Shown here: piece by piece, positions 1-10,866 of the stretch
Layout of the letters: each line of letters starts with the position of its first letter
Position numbering within the stretch: the first letter of the stretch is position 1
Assembly: GCA_012932865.1 (NCBI GenBank)
Contig: SAXG01000177.1
Coordinates: forward strand, 1-14,073
Length of the DNA: 14,073 nucleotides
Direction: 5' to 3'
From: Amylostereum areolatum
Lineage: Eukaryota > Basidiomycota > Agaricomycetes > Russulales > Stereaceae
The notes under the pieces: model-generated
Seen by the model: the letters and a program-made list of their open reading frames with translations, nothing else
Databases searched by the model: none
What the model was told of the DNA's origin: nothing
Position numbers and translations under genes: made by a program

Positions 1-967
1 TCGCGCTCCACGCCCCGCGCAGGTTGACACGATAGAAGACGACGTCGACGAGAGCCGCCGTCGGCAGCACGTCCGCGATTGACGCAAGCGCAGAGTATTC
101 TCCAAGCGAGTGGCCTGCAAGGCGCAGTTCTGTTGCACAAGGCCCTTGAGCGCATGTCCTCCATGCCGCGCGCTCGGTGACGACCAACGCGATCTGCGCG
201 AACTGGGTCGCGAAAACAGGGGCCGAGGGATGGCTAAAAGTGTACTGGGGCGTCCGCACGTTGATCGTCCGAAACAGGGGATGTCTTGATATTCCCGTCC
301 TTGTCCATCGCGTCATAGGTCCATGTCCATGTACGTTGCCGAATCGCCTGACCTGTGATACCACCGAAGTGGATCGTCTTCCTCTTCGTTTGTTCTTGAC
401 GATGTCGACGATTGAGACCCTAAACGGCGAGCAATGTTCTAACCGCACCCTCCCCAAACCGCGCGAGCAGCGGGGGAGTTATTGTACAGATCCATCCCCA
501 TACCTGGCTCCTGAGAACCTTGACCTTTGAATACTTAAACCGTGGGAGGCTGCGCAACCTCTGCCGTGCCCTCGAGACCTTCTCGCCACGCTGGTTGGAA
601 GTCGCCACTTTGACGACCATGTTTGCCCTCGCGCATGCAGGTATGCTTGAGCGCGACGGTGAGCTCGTCGCCGGGGAGGATCATCCCAACGAATGCCACG
701 TTGTACCTGAGAGACAGACAGTCAATTAAAACTCATGAGATAGCAAAAACATGAGCGTCCTTCAAGACGCGCTCAGGGTGACCTGAGCGACGACGGTTTC
801 GACGAAGCGGCGAGTTGCCGCGCTCGACCACATGCCATGCGTGATCGTGCCAGAAGAGATGCGTAGTCCGCGAAGTAAGGATTGATGTGATGGGGTTGAA
901 GTCGCCCGAGATCTGCGAATAGGCTCATTGGTGGCAGGGGATTGGAACGAAGTGGCCACGTCGGACG
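1..967 (-). other. FAS1: Lesion-rich stretch at the 3' end of FAS1
   Basis: The protein can be followed to the window edge only by changing frame repeatedly. Apparent single-base losses lie near 962, 921, 889, 852, 782, 622 and 577, and one extra base near 453. A TAA replaces an expected aromatic codon at 535-537 and a TAG replaces Tyr at 420-422. Further slips occur from 400 to 1. Several losses are one C from a CC or CCC run on the coding strand. The preceding 4.9 kb of the same gene shows none. The sharp onset at the window edge suggests poor consensus at a contig end more than slow gene decay, but reads are needed to decide. Confidence 0.85.
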
Positions 968-3900
968 GTTGAGCGTGTACTCGCTCGCGAGGTCGAGGGG
1001 GACTGCCTTGCCCTGCGCCTCACCGTGACGCTTGAGGTACTCCACTACGGGATTGCCCTGGCATTCGTCACGATCGAACGCCACGCTGCCGACCTTAACA
1101 AGCTGCTTGAGTGCGTCGCGGACGAAGACGTCGCCCTCGACGGCGACCGAGCGGTAGTTGACCTTGTCTTTATAAGTGACCTCCGACTTGAGGCGGAAAA
1201 CCAGGGCGGTACCAGCCTGGAGGGGCTTGGTGTCATCGGCCCATTGGAACCACTCCTTCGATTGAAGGACGCCAACATCAGCGTCGCTCGCGAGGGTCAC
1301 AATGTAGTCGGGCTCCTCAACCGTCTCGAAAGTGTTCTCGAAGTCTGTAAACCGGCCGCGGTAAAGGAACGCGGACACGACCTCGATAACCGGTTTGCCC
1401 TCGCACAGGACATGACCTTGAACGCGAACCGTCTTGCCAGCGTCGCTATTGACAACAGCGGTGACCTTTGCCTCAGCCTTGCAGACATCGCCAGCCGCGA
1501 GAATCTTCGCTCCGGGAACGACTTTGAAGCCGTTGGAAAGGTGGACGAGCTTCAGGAGATCGCCGTCGATGCTTGCGGGGAAGATGGCCTTCATGATGGC
1601 CTGCCAACCAGTGACGATGGCGAAGTCCATGGGGGCCTTCACGGTTTCCGAGCGGACGGTCTTGAACTCCTCTTGCTGGTTACCGACGACACCACAGAAA
1701 GTCTCGACATCGGCCGCGGAGATTGTCACCTCGGGGCCGGTGAAAGTGTCGCGGACATCGATCACGGGGAGAGCCTCGTTATCGCCGAACCACAAACGCC
1801 AGTAGAACTCCTTGATGCGTTGGTTGCGGCCTTGCGAGACCTCGTGGATGGGGGCGTACGGCTCTGAAGGCTTGTAGACGAACTGCAGTGGAAGAGACAC
1901 AGAAGAATCACGACGATCCTCGAAGAGGGTGACGTCGATGACGTGCGTCGAAGCGTTGTACTTGACCTCGACGGCCTTGAAGTCAGCCTTATGCTCGCCG
2001 TAGGAGCGCGCGCCGCCGTACAACGCGACACGATCGGGGACGCCGGAGGAGGTGTGAAGAGCCACCTTCTGGTTGAGGCGGGGAGCGAAGAGACGGCGGA
2101 GGGGGTTATCAATGAAGCTCTTGCCCTGGACGACGGTGGGAGAAGAAATGAGCGCCCTCCACCAGTTCAGCTCGGCGCCAGCGAGGAGCTCGAGCCAGTC
2201 CTCTGTCTTGGGGAGACTCGACAAAGTGAGGTGGATCTCGTCGCCACTCTGAACGGCCTTCAACCCGGGAATCGCTGGGGAGGCGGCAGGGACGGCGCCA
2301 AGGTAGTCAACGACGGGGACCTTGCTCTCGTCGCCGCTGTACGAGCGTTCGAGGAGCCTGGCAACAAGAGCGGACGTGACATTGTCAAGTATCTCTTTGA
2401 TCGGTTCGTCCTTCTTAACGGCGTGTTTGACCGCGACAGGGCCCTGGAGGATACAAACGCGTTCGGGGTCTTCGTCGAAAACGGCCTCGATATCCTCGGC
2501 AGGCCAAAGAGAGTCCTGTTGCACGATATAAGTAACAATGTTCTACAGAATGATGGACGTTACTTTACCTTCTTGAACCAGACTTCGAAGGTGGCGTCGA
2601 GCACGGGGATGAACGGGACGGGCTTCTGCCCGGGACGTTGGGAGATGGACATGAAAAAGGCCTTGTCCTCCGACGCAAGGAGCTGCTCGGCCGCGAGGGG
2701 ATACGCCTTGAAGAACTCCTCCACGAACGCGCCCGGCGTGTCAAGAGAAGTGTACGATTGCAGAATAGAAGCCTTCTTGCCGAGGCCGTTCACGCCCGCG
2801 AAGCGCTCCTCGATGCGCCGGAGCCAATCCCCAGTGAGGTTGCGCAAAGATATGTCGACCCAGCGCTCTTCGTGCGCAACGTACATGAGGCGCACGAGAC
2901 GCAAGACCGTCTCCTCGTACGTCATGTCCCCAATATCTTCGGCGACGGTACCATCCTTCTTCCAACCGAACCATGGCTTTGCGAAGTCCTTGTTCAACTT
3001 GCCGATGACCTCCGAGCGACGCTCCTTCAACCAGGGCTCGCGTTTATCGCGAGGGAGCTTGAAGACGGTGTCGTCGAACTCCTTCCACAGCTTGACAGCG
3101 CGAGTGGCGACCTTGTGGATGGGCTCACCGAGCTCGGAGCGAACGGTCAGGATCCCGCCAGTTTCCTTGGAATATGTACCCTCCCATTGGGCGTCCTCGA
3201 CACCTGCAGCTTTGACAATAAGATCCTTGACGGAGGAGCTGGTGTGCGCCTCCTTCGCAATCATGACACGACTGGCGAACAGGAAGCCATCGAAGGGCAT
3301 AGGCTGGACGCCGAGCTCCTTCGACCAATCGCCAGTAAGGTAAGGCCACAAGTCGTCGGCTGCGCCGAAGCCGGAGCCACCAACGAGGATGATATTGTCA
3401 TGTTGGCGAATGCGGGAATATGTCTGGAGAATTGGCTGGTGAAAGTCTTCGTACGAGTGGTGCCCGCCCGCACGGCCACCCGTCCATTGCATGATGATAG
3501 GGAAGTCCGGGTTGGCCGAGGCGATGTTGACCACCTGGCGGATGCCGTCGACGGAACCGGGCTTGAAGGAGATGTGGCGAATACCCGCCGCCTTCAGACC
3601 GTCGATGATCTCAACGGCCTTCTCTGTCGTGGGGATGCCTGCGGCGACACAGAAGCCTTCAATTGGTAGGCCTTCCTTTCTCATCTCCTGCCAGAGGGGA
3701 TATTGGAACGTGAATTGGCGGGGATTGATGTAAAGGGCGTTGAGGGTAAGACCGACGCCTTCCGGGATCTTCGTCTGGATCTCCGCGACTTTTGCTCGCA
3801 GAGCAGCAGGAGAGTAATGGCCGCCACCAGCGAGTTCTACATGATAGCCCGCGCTCAAAACGGCAGAGACGAAACCAGCCTTCACAGTGGTGGGGGTCAT

Positions 3901-5875
3901 GCCGGCGACCATGATCGGAGGCTTTCCAAGAAGACGCGTGAAAGGGGTGTCGACGTGAACCTTGCCATCACTACAGGGTGGGAAACATCAGCACTAGTGT
4001 AAAATGAGAAAAGACCGAACGCACCTCGTCTTCACGAGCTTTGGCGACCACTTCTTCGTCCACGACTGGTCGTACTTCACGTCTCCCACAGAAAACAGCT
4101 CAGCATCGCCCTTCCCTTTCTCGCCCAACACGATGACCCGGATGCCACGACCGTCGAGGTTGCGCGCGGTCATAGGACCAATGCCGCTGAGACCACCAGG
4201 GCCAAAGTCAATCGCATGCGTCGCGGACTCGGGGAGATCGGTCGCCTTTGTCCAATGGAGGGGTTGCGTGAAAATCTGGTCACTGATCGACCGTATCAGC
4301 GAGCCTGACTGTTGGCGGAGGTCAGAACCTGTAAATGAAACGTCAGTAACTTATCGAAATACAATGCATGAAGATGCACACCGTCCTCCGTGTTGAATAC
4401 TGCCAACTGCAGCTCGCTTTGAGACCACAACTCCTCCCCGTTGAGGTCCTCCTCACACACTTTCGCAGCCGCATCTTTGAGATAGTCGCTGTGGTAGGGA
4501 ACGCCGACGACGAGGAATCGAATGAAGATTGTAGGCTTCCGTTGCGAGAAGGGAACCTTGCTCTGCTCCGCTCCGCTAGGCGCCTGCACCTTCTTGAGGC
4601 TAGCGACGAGACCATATAGAGCCTTGGGCGGGCCTGTGACGACGAAGGCCTTCGTGCCGTTGTGAAGGGAGACCGTGAGCTGGGAGTTGCTCGCGAGGTG
4701 TTTGTTCGTCTTGACGACGTGAGGCTGAAGTTCCTTGAGGGACAAACCAACGACCGACAGCATGGGCGAGGGCGTGCCGACGCCGCTTTCCACGGAGTCC
4801 TGGACGATGTTGGGCTCAACCGCAAGAACAGGGAAGAGCTGTTGGCCGCGGAAACCTGCGAAGAAGAGCCATTTCAGGGCCTTGGATGCATTTTTCACGA
4901 AGGACTCCTCGTCCGTGGTCGCCGCAATGGCCGCGGCGGTTGCAAGACCTTGGGAGTGCCCCGACGCGCCAGAGAAACGAGAGCGGAATTCTTCGAGCGA
5001 TAGGCCCGAAACTCGCGCCGCGATGAGATATTGGGCGAATTGAGTGAGGCCGATGAGAGGGAACGAGACGGGAACGGATGCGAAGTAGGCAATGGGGGGA
5101 CGGGGCACCGCGCCAGTGAGCCAGGAAATAACATCGAGGCCGTGGGCGTAGAAAGTCGACGCCTCGTGAGCCGCTGCTAGGGGTTTGAGGACCTCCTCGG
5201 TCGCGGCGGTAAGGAAGGCTTCGACGAAGGGCCTGTATGTGTCGAAAAGGGATTGCAATTCATCGAAGTACACCTCATTGATACCTTGACCGCCGAAAAG
5301 GGCGTAGATGGAAGCGGAGCCTGACTTGGCCTCGGCGAAGAGGGAAGGTGTGGGGATCTCGGGGACGGGTGCGCCGGCCACCTGAAGAGTTGCGTAGGCG
5401 GCGTAGTACGCGGTGAGAATAGTCTTGCGGGTGTCTTGGTCGTAGGAGGCCACGAGGGAGTGGAGATCGATATCGGCTAGGAAGCGATGGGAGAAAAACG
5501 CGACTGCCTTGAGGAGGACCGCGAGGCGGGCCTTAAGGTCGGGCGCATCTTGGCCGGCGCGAGTGCACTCAGCAGTGAAAGCGAGAAAACGGGCGAAGAG
5601 CTGGACCTCGCGCTGAATAGGATCTTCGAGCTCTGTCGCGTTTCCTGCGGCGTCGAGGACGGACTGAGAGTGAACGAAGTCGTCACGGAGGACTTCTGCT
5701 GCAATCCATTGGTCGGGTTCGGTGGAGACGGGAATCGATACCTGGATGAACGGTGAATGAGTGGTACGATGTGAAGCAGAAGGTGGAAACGCACTCGTAT
5801 AGCACCGACGTGAATGACGAGAGGGCGGGTGGAGATGGTGGGTGAGGCGTCCCCGTTGTGGGCGGATGAGGACAT
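1..5875 (-). CDS. FAS1: Fatty acid synthase subunit beta, 3'-partial, damaged at its downstream end
   Basis: Beta subunit of the cytosolic fungal type I fatty acid synthase, which with the alpha subunit makes palmitoyl/stearoyl-CoA. Exons as read: 5795-5875, 4382-5741, 4025-4328, 2569-3970, about 761-2515, and 1-706. The first four introns are 53, 53, 54 and 53 nt, GT-AG, and keep frame. Domain order matches the family: acetyltransferase with FGGQG (residues 176-180) and GHSQG, Ser290; FMN enoyl reductase from about residue 580, with GGRAGGHHS (746-754); dehydratase region in exon 5 ([11 protein letters not shown] and KLVHLSNGF); then malonyl/palmitoyl transferase with GHSLG, nucleophile Ser codon at 107-109. 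The start ATG has AAAA before it and the short first exon encodes the family-like STRPL stretch. The window ends roughly 200 residues short of the usual ~2050. Below about position 965 the frame breaks repeatedly, so no clean translation exists there. Identity is very secure; whether the damage is biological is not. Confidence 0.96.
707..760 (-). other. FAS1: FAS1 intron 5 with non-canonical donor
   Basis: Family-like protein resumes at 706 (YNVAFVG) straight after a pyrimidine-rich CTCTCAG acceptor. It stops at the Lys before 760, where the coding strand reads AA then GGACGC. Joining AA to GTAC restores Lys-Tyr in frame. The interval is 54 nt, matching the other introns of this gene, but the donor reads GG instead of GT. 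It lies inside the lesion-rich stretch, so a miscalled base is the likeliest cause. Confidence 0.65.
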
Positions 5876-7130
5876 TTTCTAGGAAGGTTCTAAAGGGGGG
5901 GGTCGTCTACGGGAGGGTGAAGGGGAGATGGAGGCAGAAGCCAGGAGAGGCTTTCAACTCGCGATTTATTGCAAGATGAGTTGTCCGCAAAAACCCCCCA
6001 AAACAGAGTTCGGCGCGCGCCCCAACGCGAAAGAACGCGCTTGCCGGTTTCGGCTTCCCCACTCGTGGCGGTCACGTGCTCTCGTCGCGTCTTCCGCTTC
6101 CGTCTCATCCGTATCTCATCCTCTCGCTCGATCGTGCTTGTCCCTGCTGCCGGGGGCGACGCGTGTTCGACGTGTCCTTGATGATCACGAAATAGTATTC
6201 AGCACACTTTTCACACTCTCAATTTCTCGTGCAAGGACATCTATCCGTCATCGTGCCCGTTCCGAACGCCCAAACGCCCTTCGGCAGAGCGCTGGTTTAC
6301 GTGCATACTTACGTGGTTCACTGAACCCCACGCACGAACCCCACGCTTCTATTAAGCCTACACAGACCTTCGATCTTGATGCTAACGTTGATCCCCAGTA
6401 GAGCCCATGCAGCCACGACGGAATGGGGCGGGCAATGACTCGACCATCCCCCCAGCCGCCATTGCGGTCGACGGGCAATGGCAGGGTACTCAGTACTGTG
6501 TCCCCGTGAAGAAGATCAACGCCAGCCTGCGTGCTTGCCACTGCCAGTGAGACGGAAGTAGATTGGAAGTAGAAATACAGATATTCCTGGTCCGCAGAAA
6601 TCGTAAGTAAGTAAGTACTGCGATCGGCCTTGTGATAGCACGGCGCCCGATGACGGCCTCAAGTAAACGGTCAGTGAGCGTATGGCGAGATATGAGTGAG
6701 ATGCCCAGAAAATCGCGGCCGCACGAGAGGCTGAAGTGGGCAGATATCGATAGCGCGGTCAAAAAGGGCGCCGACCTGAAGTCAGTGAAGAATCAAAGTG
6801 GGCTGAGCGTCGGACAAATCCACCATGACAAAGAACTCGGATCTCAAAATCTGGGATCGCTGAGTGCAACATCAGTACGTCCAACCTGAGGATCATAGTA
6901 CGTAGTTAAATCTGCAGGTTAGACCTCACTGTACGACTCGTTCCGACCCCAGTCTCAAAACCTAAAATCGGCCAGTCGAGAATAGGAGTGCACCAAGTGG
7001 CACCAAAACGTACCAATCTGTGTAGAATGTCCATATGTCTAGTCGTATTAGATTGTATCGCGAGCACTACGCCTAGTCAAAAGTCCGTGCATACGTAGTA
7101 CTTAGAAGTCATAAAAAGTAAAGGCCCTGC
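5876..7130. promoter_or_regulatory. Intergenic region: FAS1 upstream region and VTC4 3' flank
   Basis: This 1.25-kb stretch lies upstream of FAS1 and downstream of the VTC4 stop codon. Neither strand gives a protein I recognise. The longest open frame (5928-6401, plus) is Arg/Ser-rich and has no family motif. Visible elements are an 8-base G run about 20 bp upstream of the FAS1 ATG, a CACGTG palindrome at 6073-6078, three tandem GTAA units near 6603-6614, and a CCAAT at 7012-7016. Promoter function is inferred from position only. Confidence 0.55.
6073..6078. promoter_or_regulatory. CACGTG E-box upstream of FAS1
   Basis: A perfect CACGTG palindrome lies about 200 bp upstream of the FAS1 start codon. 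bHLH factors bind such boxes, including the inositol/choline regulators of lipid genes and Cbf1/Pho4 types in yeasts. The motif is visible; its use is a guess from position, and a 6-mer occurs by chance every few kilobases. Confidence 0.3.
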
Positions 7131-10100
7131 CTACTCCTCGGCCACCTCGGTCAGCCTCAACACCAAATTCGTCACCAACGCGCCCAGAAGCACTGCACAA
7201 AGCACCGTCGGCCCATAGCGATCGTAATACATACCCTCTGCCCTCCTCTTCCTCAACCGCATCGCCCGATACACGAACACGCCCGCCGAATACACGATCG
7301 CCAGCAGGGCCGTGAACGTGAACAGAGCGGCGCTCACCAGACCACGGGTGTCGTCCGGCGGAATGAAATTGAGCAGCGCCGTCGCGATCGTGCCAATGTA
7401 CACCGAGAAGTGAAGCCATTTCTACACGCGTGTGGGGAATTAGTCGTGGAATACAAGGAAGGAAGAGGAATGGATCGCACCAAGAACGTGCGTTCGGTCG
7501 CAAAGTACACCTTGGGCTCGACGCGCACGGGCACCGCGATCCGCTTCCCAGCCGGCGCCCGCCAGTTCCTTTCCAGCACCCTATCGTCACCCGGCCTCAC
7601 CTCCACACCCTCGTCGATCGACGCCATGCGCTCTTCACCGTCTTCCTCTCCGTCTTCATCGCCCCGTCCCAAGTGACGCTTAACTCTGCTCCGGAAGGTC
7701 TCGTCGAACGCCGACGACGGAGCGAGCGGATCGATGGACAACGCGTGGCCGTTGCCGTTACCGTTGGTAGCCGTTGGAGGGGAGCTAGGCCTGCGGAGGA
7801 AAGGTGTCTGCTCGTCCTCTTCCGCCAGGTCGTGGCCATTTTCTTCAGCGTAATCCGTCACCTTGATTTTCTGCTTGAGTCGCCTAGAACCAGACGAATT
7901 GGGACTCTCTTCACGCTCTTTCGCGTGTTTCTCCCGGTATGCGATGGCGCTCGCGGCCTCAGTGTCACCGAGGCCTGTGCGTTTGCCTTCGTCGCGGGCA
8001 AGCGCCAGATCCATCACCTCGTCTTCTTCGCCCTCTGACACGGGTTCAACGTAGGCTTGCTTGTCCCCGTCACCGTCCCCGTCCGGGGTTGGTATACCCG
8101 ATGACCCCTGTCTCGAAGATTTCGACGACGCGCCATGTGAGTGCTGCGGACGAGCGATGGACATGAGACCTGTGTCAGGCTTGAGAATATCTACGTCCAC
8201 TGAGGATAAAAGACATGTGTTAGTGGGAGAGTCGGATGTGAAAAAAGTAGCGCACTCTGTGGGAGCCAGAATGGAACGAGATCGACACGATGGGGCATCA
8301 GCGTAGCACATCCGTGGATGAATTTGCTAGCTGAGAGTTAGACGGAAACCGGAGACGATAGGGTGGGAAGCTTACCTGAATTTCGGTACTGCTTCGACAA
8401 GGTGCGAGTCGACTAGTTCCGTTACCCACTGCGGAGGCTCTTGGCCATATTGCGTCTGCAACTTCACCTCGAGGACACCATACCTAGAGGGGAGGTCAGT
8501 CCACGGTTGCAAATATCCCGAGAGCACTGAGACTCACTTGAAGAGCTCCTTGTCCTCCGCGGGTAGTTGATCGAAAGGCCAATTGATATCAATATCCGTC
8601 CTTCGCCAATTGTCACCTGCGCGCTCCCGTCCGTCCCAGTTGTCTTCACGGACCATCGTCAACTCAGTATCCAGGGAAATACGAACTCGTGCATCTCCAG
8701 GGAGCTGGAACGCAGTACGATTGTAGAAAGTGCGCATGACTAGATGCGCCGTTAACGATAGTCAACTACAGCTCGTGAAAATACTCACCCGGGCTCAGCT
8801 GCCTAGTAAGCACAGCGTACTGCACTTCGTTTGCCAGCTGAATCATTCCATCCACTTCTTGCTGGCTCTTTTTGCCCTTGGCCACAAGTGCTTGGAATTC
8901 CTCATCCATGGTATACTCGCCGCGGAGATAGGCGTTGACTTTGTCTTCCTTGATTGGAAAACGTGCCTTCACGGACTTCTCGCCAGTCCAATCTTCACGG
9001 TGTGTTTTCCGTTCGACAAAGATCTATGAATACGTAAAATGGAGTCACGGGGCCACGACCATAGTACAGATACCCACCTGTTTGTTGTTGACATCTCCAT
9101 ACCAGCGGAGGCGAATGGCTTGTGCGCCTTCTGTCTTCTCCAAACGGCCAAGATACAGCTCCAAGTCTTCGTTATCGAAGTATATCGAGGTGATAGCTAG
9201 GCGTCAAAATCAGCCTCACGAGCCGCCGCAATTCAAGACCGGCGCCCCTACCTGCATCCTTATCCTCAAACTCTTTTTCCGAGTTGAAAACTGTACGGCA
9301 ACGTAAGCCGATGAGAAGATGAATGTGGAAGACGACAAACCGAGGACGGGTAAATGACGCAGAACGGCCAGCTTAAGCTGCACAAGGTTATCGGGATGGA
9401 CCCAGTACTTCGTGGTCTGGCGCACGAACGCACTCTGTGAGCCGCCTGCTGCCGAGTCGCCTTGGACTGGGTGCCCACGGGTGCGTACAAGATCGTACGA
9501 ACGCGAGAGCTTGATGATGAGGGCGTCCCAATTATATTTGTAGAAAGGTCGACGATCAAGATACTCTTTAACGAACGACTGTTTGAGTGTGAAGCCCGTC
9601 TGCTTGTCGTGTTTCTAAACGCATATACTCATTGTTGGCTATGGACGAGAAGGGTACGAGTAGGCGGCTCGTACCTTGAGAATTTTCATGAACCCGGTGA
9701 TGTTCAGTTTTGAGAAGAGAGCGAGGTCGTGCACGTCGGCGACGAGATCGGCAACTTCTTCCTCCAAGTCTCGGAATCGGTCTTCACGATCCAAGCTCAC
9801 ATCGTCATCGCTTATAGCCCCGGGATCGTCACCTTCGTCATCCTCGTCGTCGTCGTCGTCCGACCCTGCGTCCTGTGTGAGTTCGTGGTCGTGCTCCTGT
9901 GCTTCGGCATCGGTCGGACGTTGAGATGGGTGGCGGAGAGAAAGCTGGGACTGAGAAGGGATATATTCTTCGGCAACCAGGCGCTTGACGGCCTTTTCAG
10001 CGTTCTTGATACGCGTCGCAAGCTCTGCGGTCTGGGGGCGTGTTCAGTCGGTTATCATGAGATGGAGAGGAGACGCGAACCTTCTTTGTTTGAAAGCCGT

Positions 10101-10666
10101 ACACCTTGTCCAGTTCGCGATTCAGGAAGCCAGTGAAGGCTTCTTCGTCGCCATTATCCCAGTTATGGGAGGTGGTGCGAGACTATAAGAGCACAATGTA
10201 AGTGTCACGACCTTGATTCCAAGCAATGAAATCGAGTTAAATGAAAAGCGTTGACATAAGAGAGAAGAATTGAACATCGAGAGGGGGTGTATTAACGAAG
10301 ATGCTCCGATTCAAGTCGACAGCTCGTGAAAATGGAGCGGCCATAATCGAACCGGCGCAATGTTGCGCCCAGGAAGGGGATGGATAGGAGACACGAGCCC
10401 ACGGCGCAAGAATTCGGGGTTGACCATGTCCGATAGCGACGATGCCGCACGCAAAAGACACGTCTGGGGGAGTCTATCCAGACGCGACCCACTCGTCTAT
10501 CCAAGCAACGAGCGAGAAGAGAAGGCTAACCTTGAGTTCCCGTTTGAGGAGGGTGTAGTCGATGTAGTACGGCCTCCATTCATTGTAAAGGTCGTTCTGA
10601 GATACGGTCAGAAAGGACAGGAACAATACGAAGAGGACGCACGGAGATTTTCCGACCAAATTTCAT
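7131..10666 (-). CDS. VTC4: Vtc4-type vacuolar polyphosphate polymerase (SPX-VTC-DUF202)
   Basis: Catalytic subunit of the vacuolar transporter chaperone complex, which polymerises ATP gamma-phosphate into polyphosphate and moves it into the vacuole. Exons: 10643-10666, 10531-10596, 10081-10182, 9675-10031, 9341-9614, 9252-9290, 9078-9196, 8789-9023, 8538-8739, 8376-8483, 8256-8326, 7481-8199, 7131-7421; all joins keep frame, giving 868 aa. The start is MKFG, the SPX N-terminus. SPX spans 1 to about 190, with the inositol-pyrophosphate lysine surface GFMKILKKHDK (177-187) and an acidic loop of Asp/Glu at 121-133. The catalytic tunnel domain has RLRWYG (316-321), [15 protein letters not shown] (330-344), [18 protein letters not shown] (410-427), LEVKLQ (477-482) and Lys510. 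A long disordered acidic linker (about 534-745) precedes [13 protein letters not shown] and a C-terminal three-helix membrane domain (773-868). Longer than yeast Vtc4 (about 720 aa), mostly through that linker. The presence of an intact catalytic core points to Vtc4 rather than Vtc2/3. Confidence 0.97.
9844..9858. repeat. (TCG)5 trinucleotide run encoding an Asp tract in VTC4
   Basis: Five TCG units on the plus strand read as GAC codons on the VTC4 strand and form the core of the acidic loop of the SPX domain (residues 121-133). Such runs can vary in length between strains. Confidence 0.7.
10183..10530 (-). other. VTC4: VTC4 intron 2, 348 nt, unusually long
   Basis: It separates KRELK (SPX helix) from SRTTSHNW in phase 0, with donor GTTAGC and acceptor TTATAG. 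The flanking protein joins as a normal SPX domain, so no coding exon needs to lie inside. The other eleven introns of the gene are 46-60 nt. The interior holds a 16-nt near-perfect palindrome (10354-10369) and no snoRNA C/D box pair that I could find. Confidence 0.85.
10354..10369. repeat. Inverted repeat inside VTC4 intron 2
   Basis: The arms GGCGCAA and TTGCGCC are exactly complementary across a 2-nt spacer. Short enough to be chance; no function assigned. Confidence 0.4.
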
Positions 10667-10805
10667 GGTGTAAATGTGCGAGGGGGGTGGGTGAAAGAGT
10701 GAGCGGTAGAAAGAGAGGTGGGGGTCGGCGCGCGTGGCGAAGAGCGAACGGACATGACTTTGAAAAGCGCGACGGAGCGGGTCGAGCACGGCCTCTCGCG
10801 CGACC

Positions 10806-10811
10806 AACGTG
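10806..10811 (-). promoter_or_regulatory. CACGTT box, Pho4-type low-affinity form
   Basis: AACGTG on the plus strand reads GCACGTT on the VTC4 strand, the weaker Pho4 site variant. It is about 140 bp upstream of the VTC4 ATG and 60 bp from the CACGTG box. Paired strong and weak sites are typical of PHO promoters in yeast; here this is inference. Confidence 0.4.
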
Positions 10812-10866
10812 CGTGACAGATCTCGATCCCTCCGTCGCCGACAACTTGGCTCTGGGCCTCGGCTCC

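Noticed and set aside
1025..3669. Long plus-strand open frames (280, 343 and 466 codons) opposite FAS1
   Set aside because: They mirror strongly conserved FAS1 codons on the minus strand and show no motif of their own. High GC and codon bias leave antisense frames open.
5928..6401. 157-codon plus-strand frame upstream of FAS1
   Set aside because: Arg/Ser-rich with no domain pattern and no sensible splice partners; it lies in the expected FAS1 promoter.
6632..6889. 85-codon plus-strand frame between FAS1 and VTC4
   Set aside because: No recognised motif and no neighbouring exons to extend it. Possible but not supportable.
7102..7590. 162-codon minus-strand frame overlapping the VTC4 3' exons
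   Set aside because: Shifted frame of VTC4 exons 12 and 13; the true frame gives the conserved membrane domain.
10183..10530. tRNA-like GGTTCGATT string on the minus strand within VTC4 intron 2
   Set aside because: The flanking bases do not form a T stem, and no acceptor or anticodon arm can be drawn.
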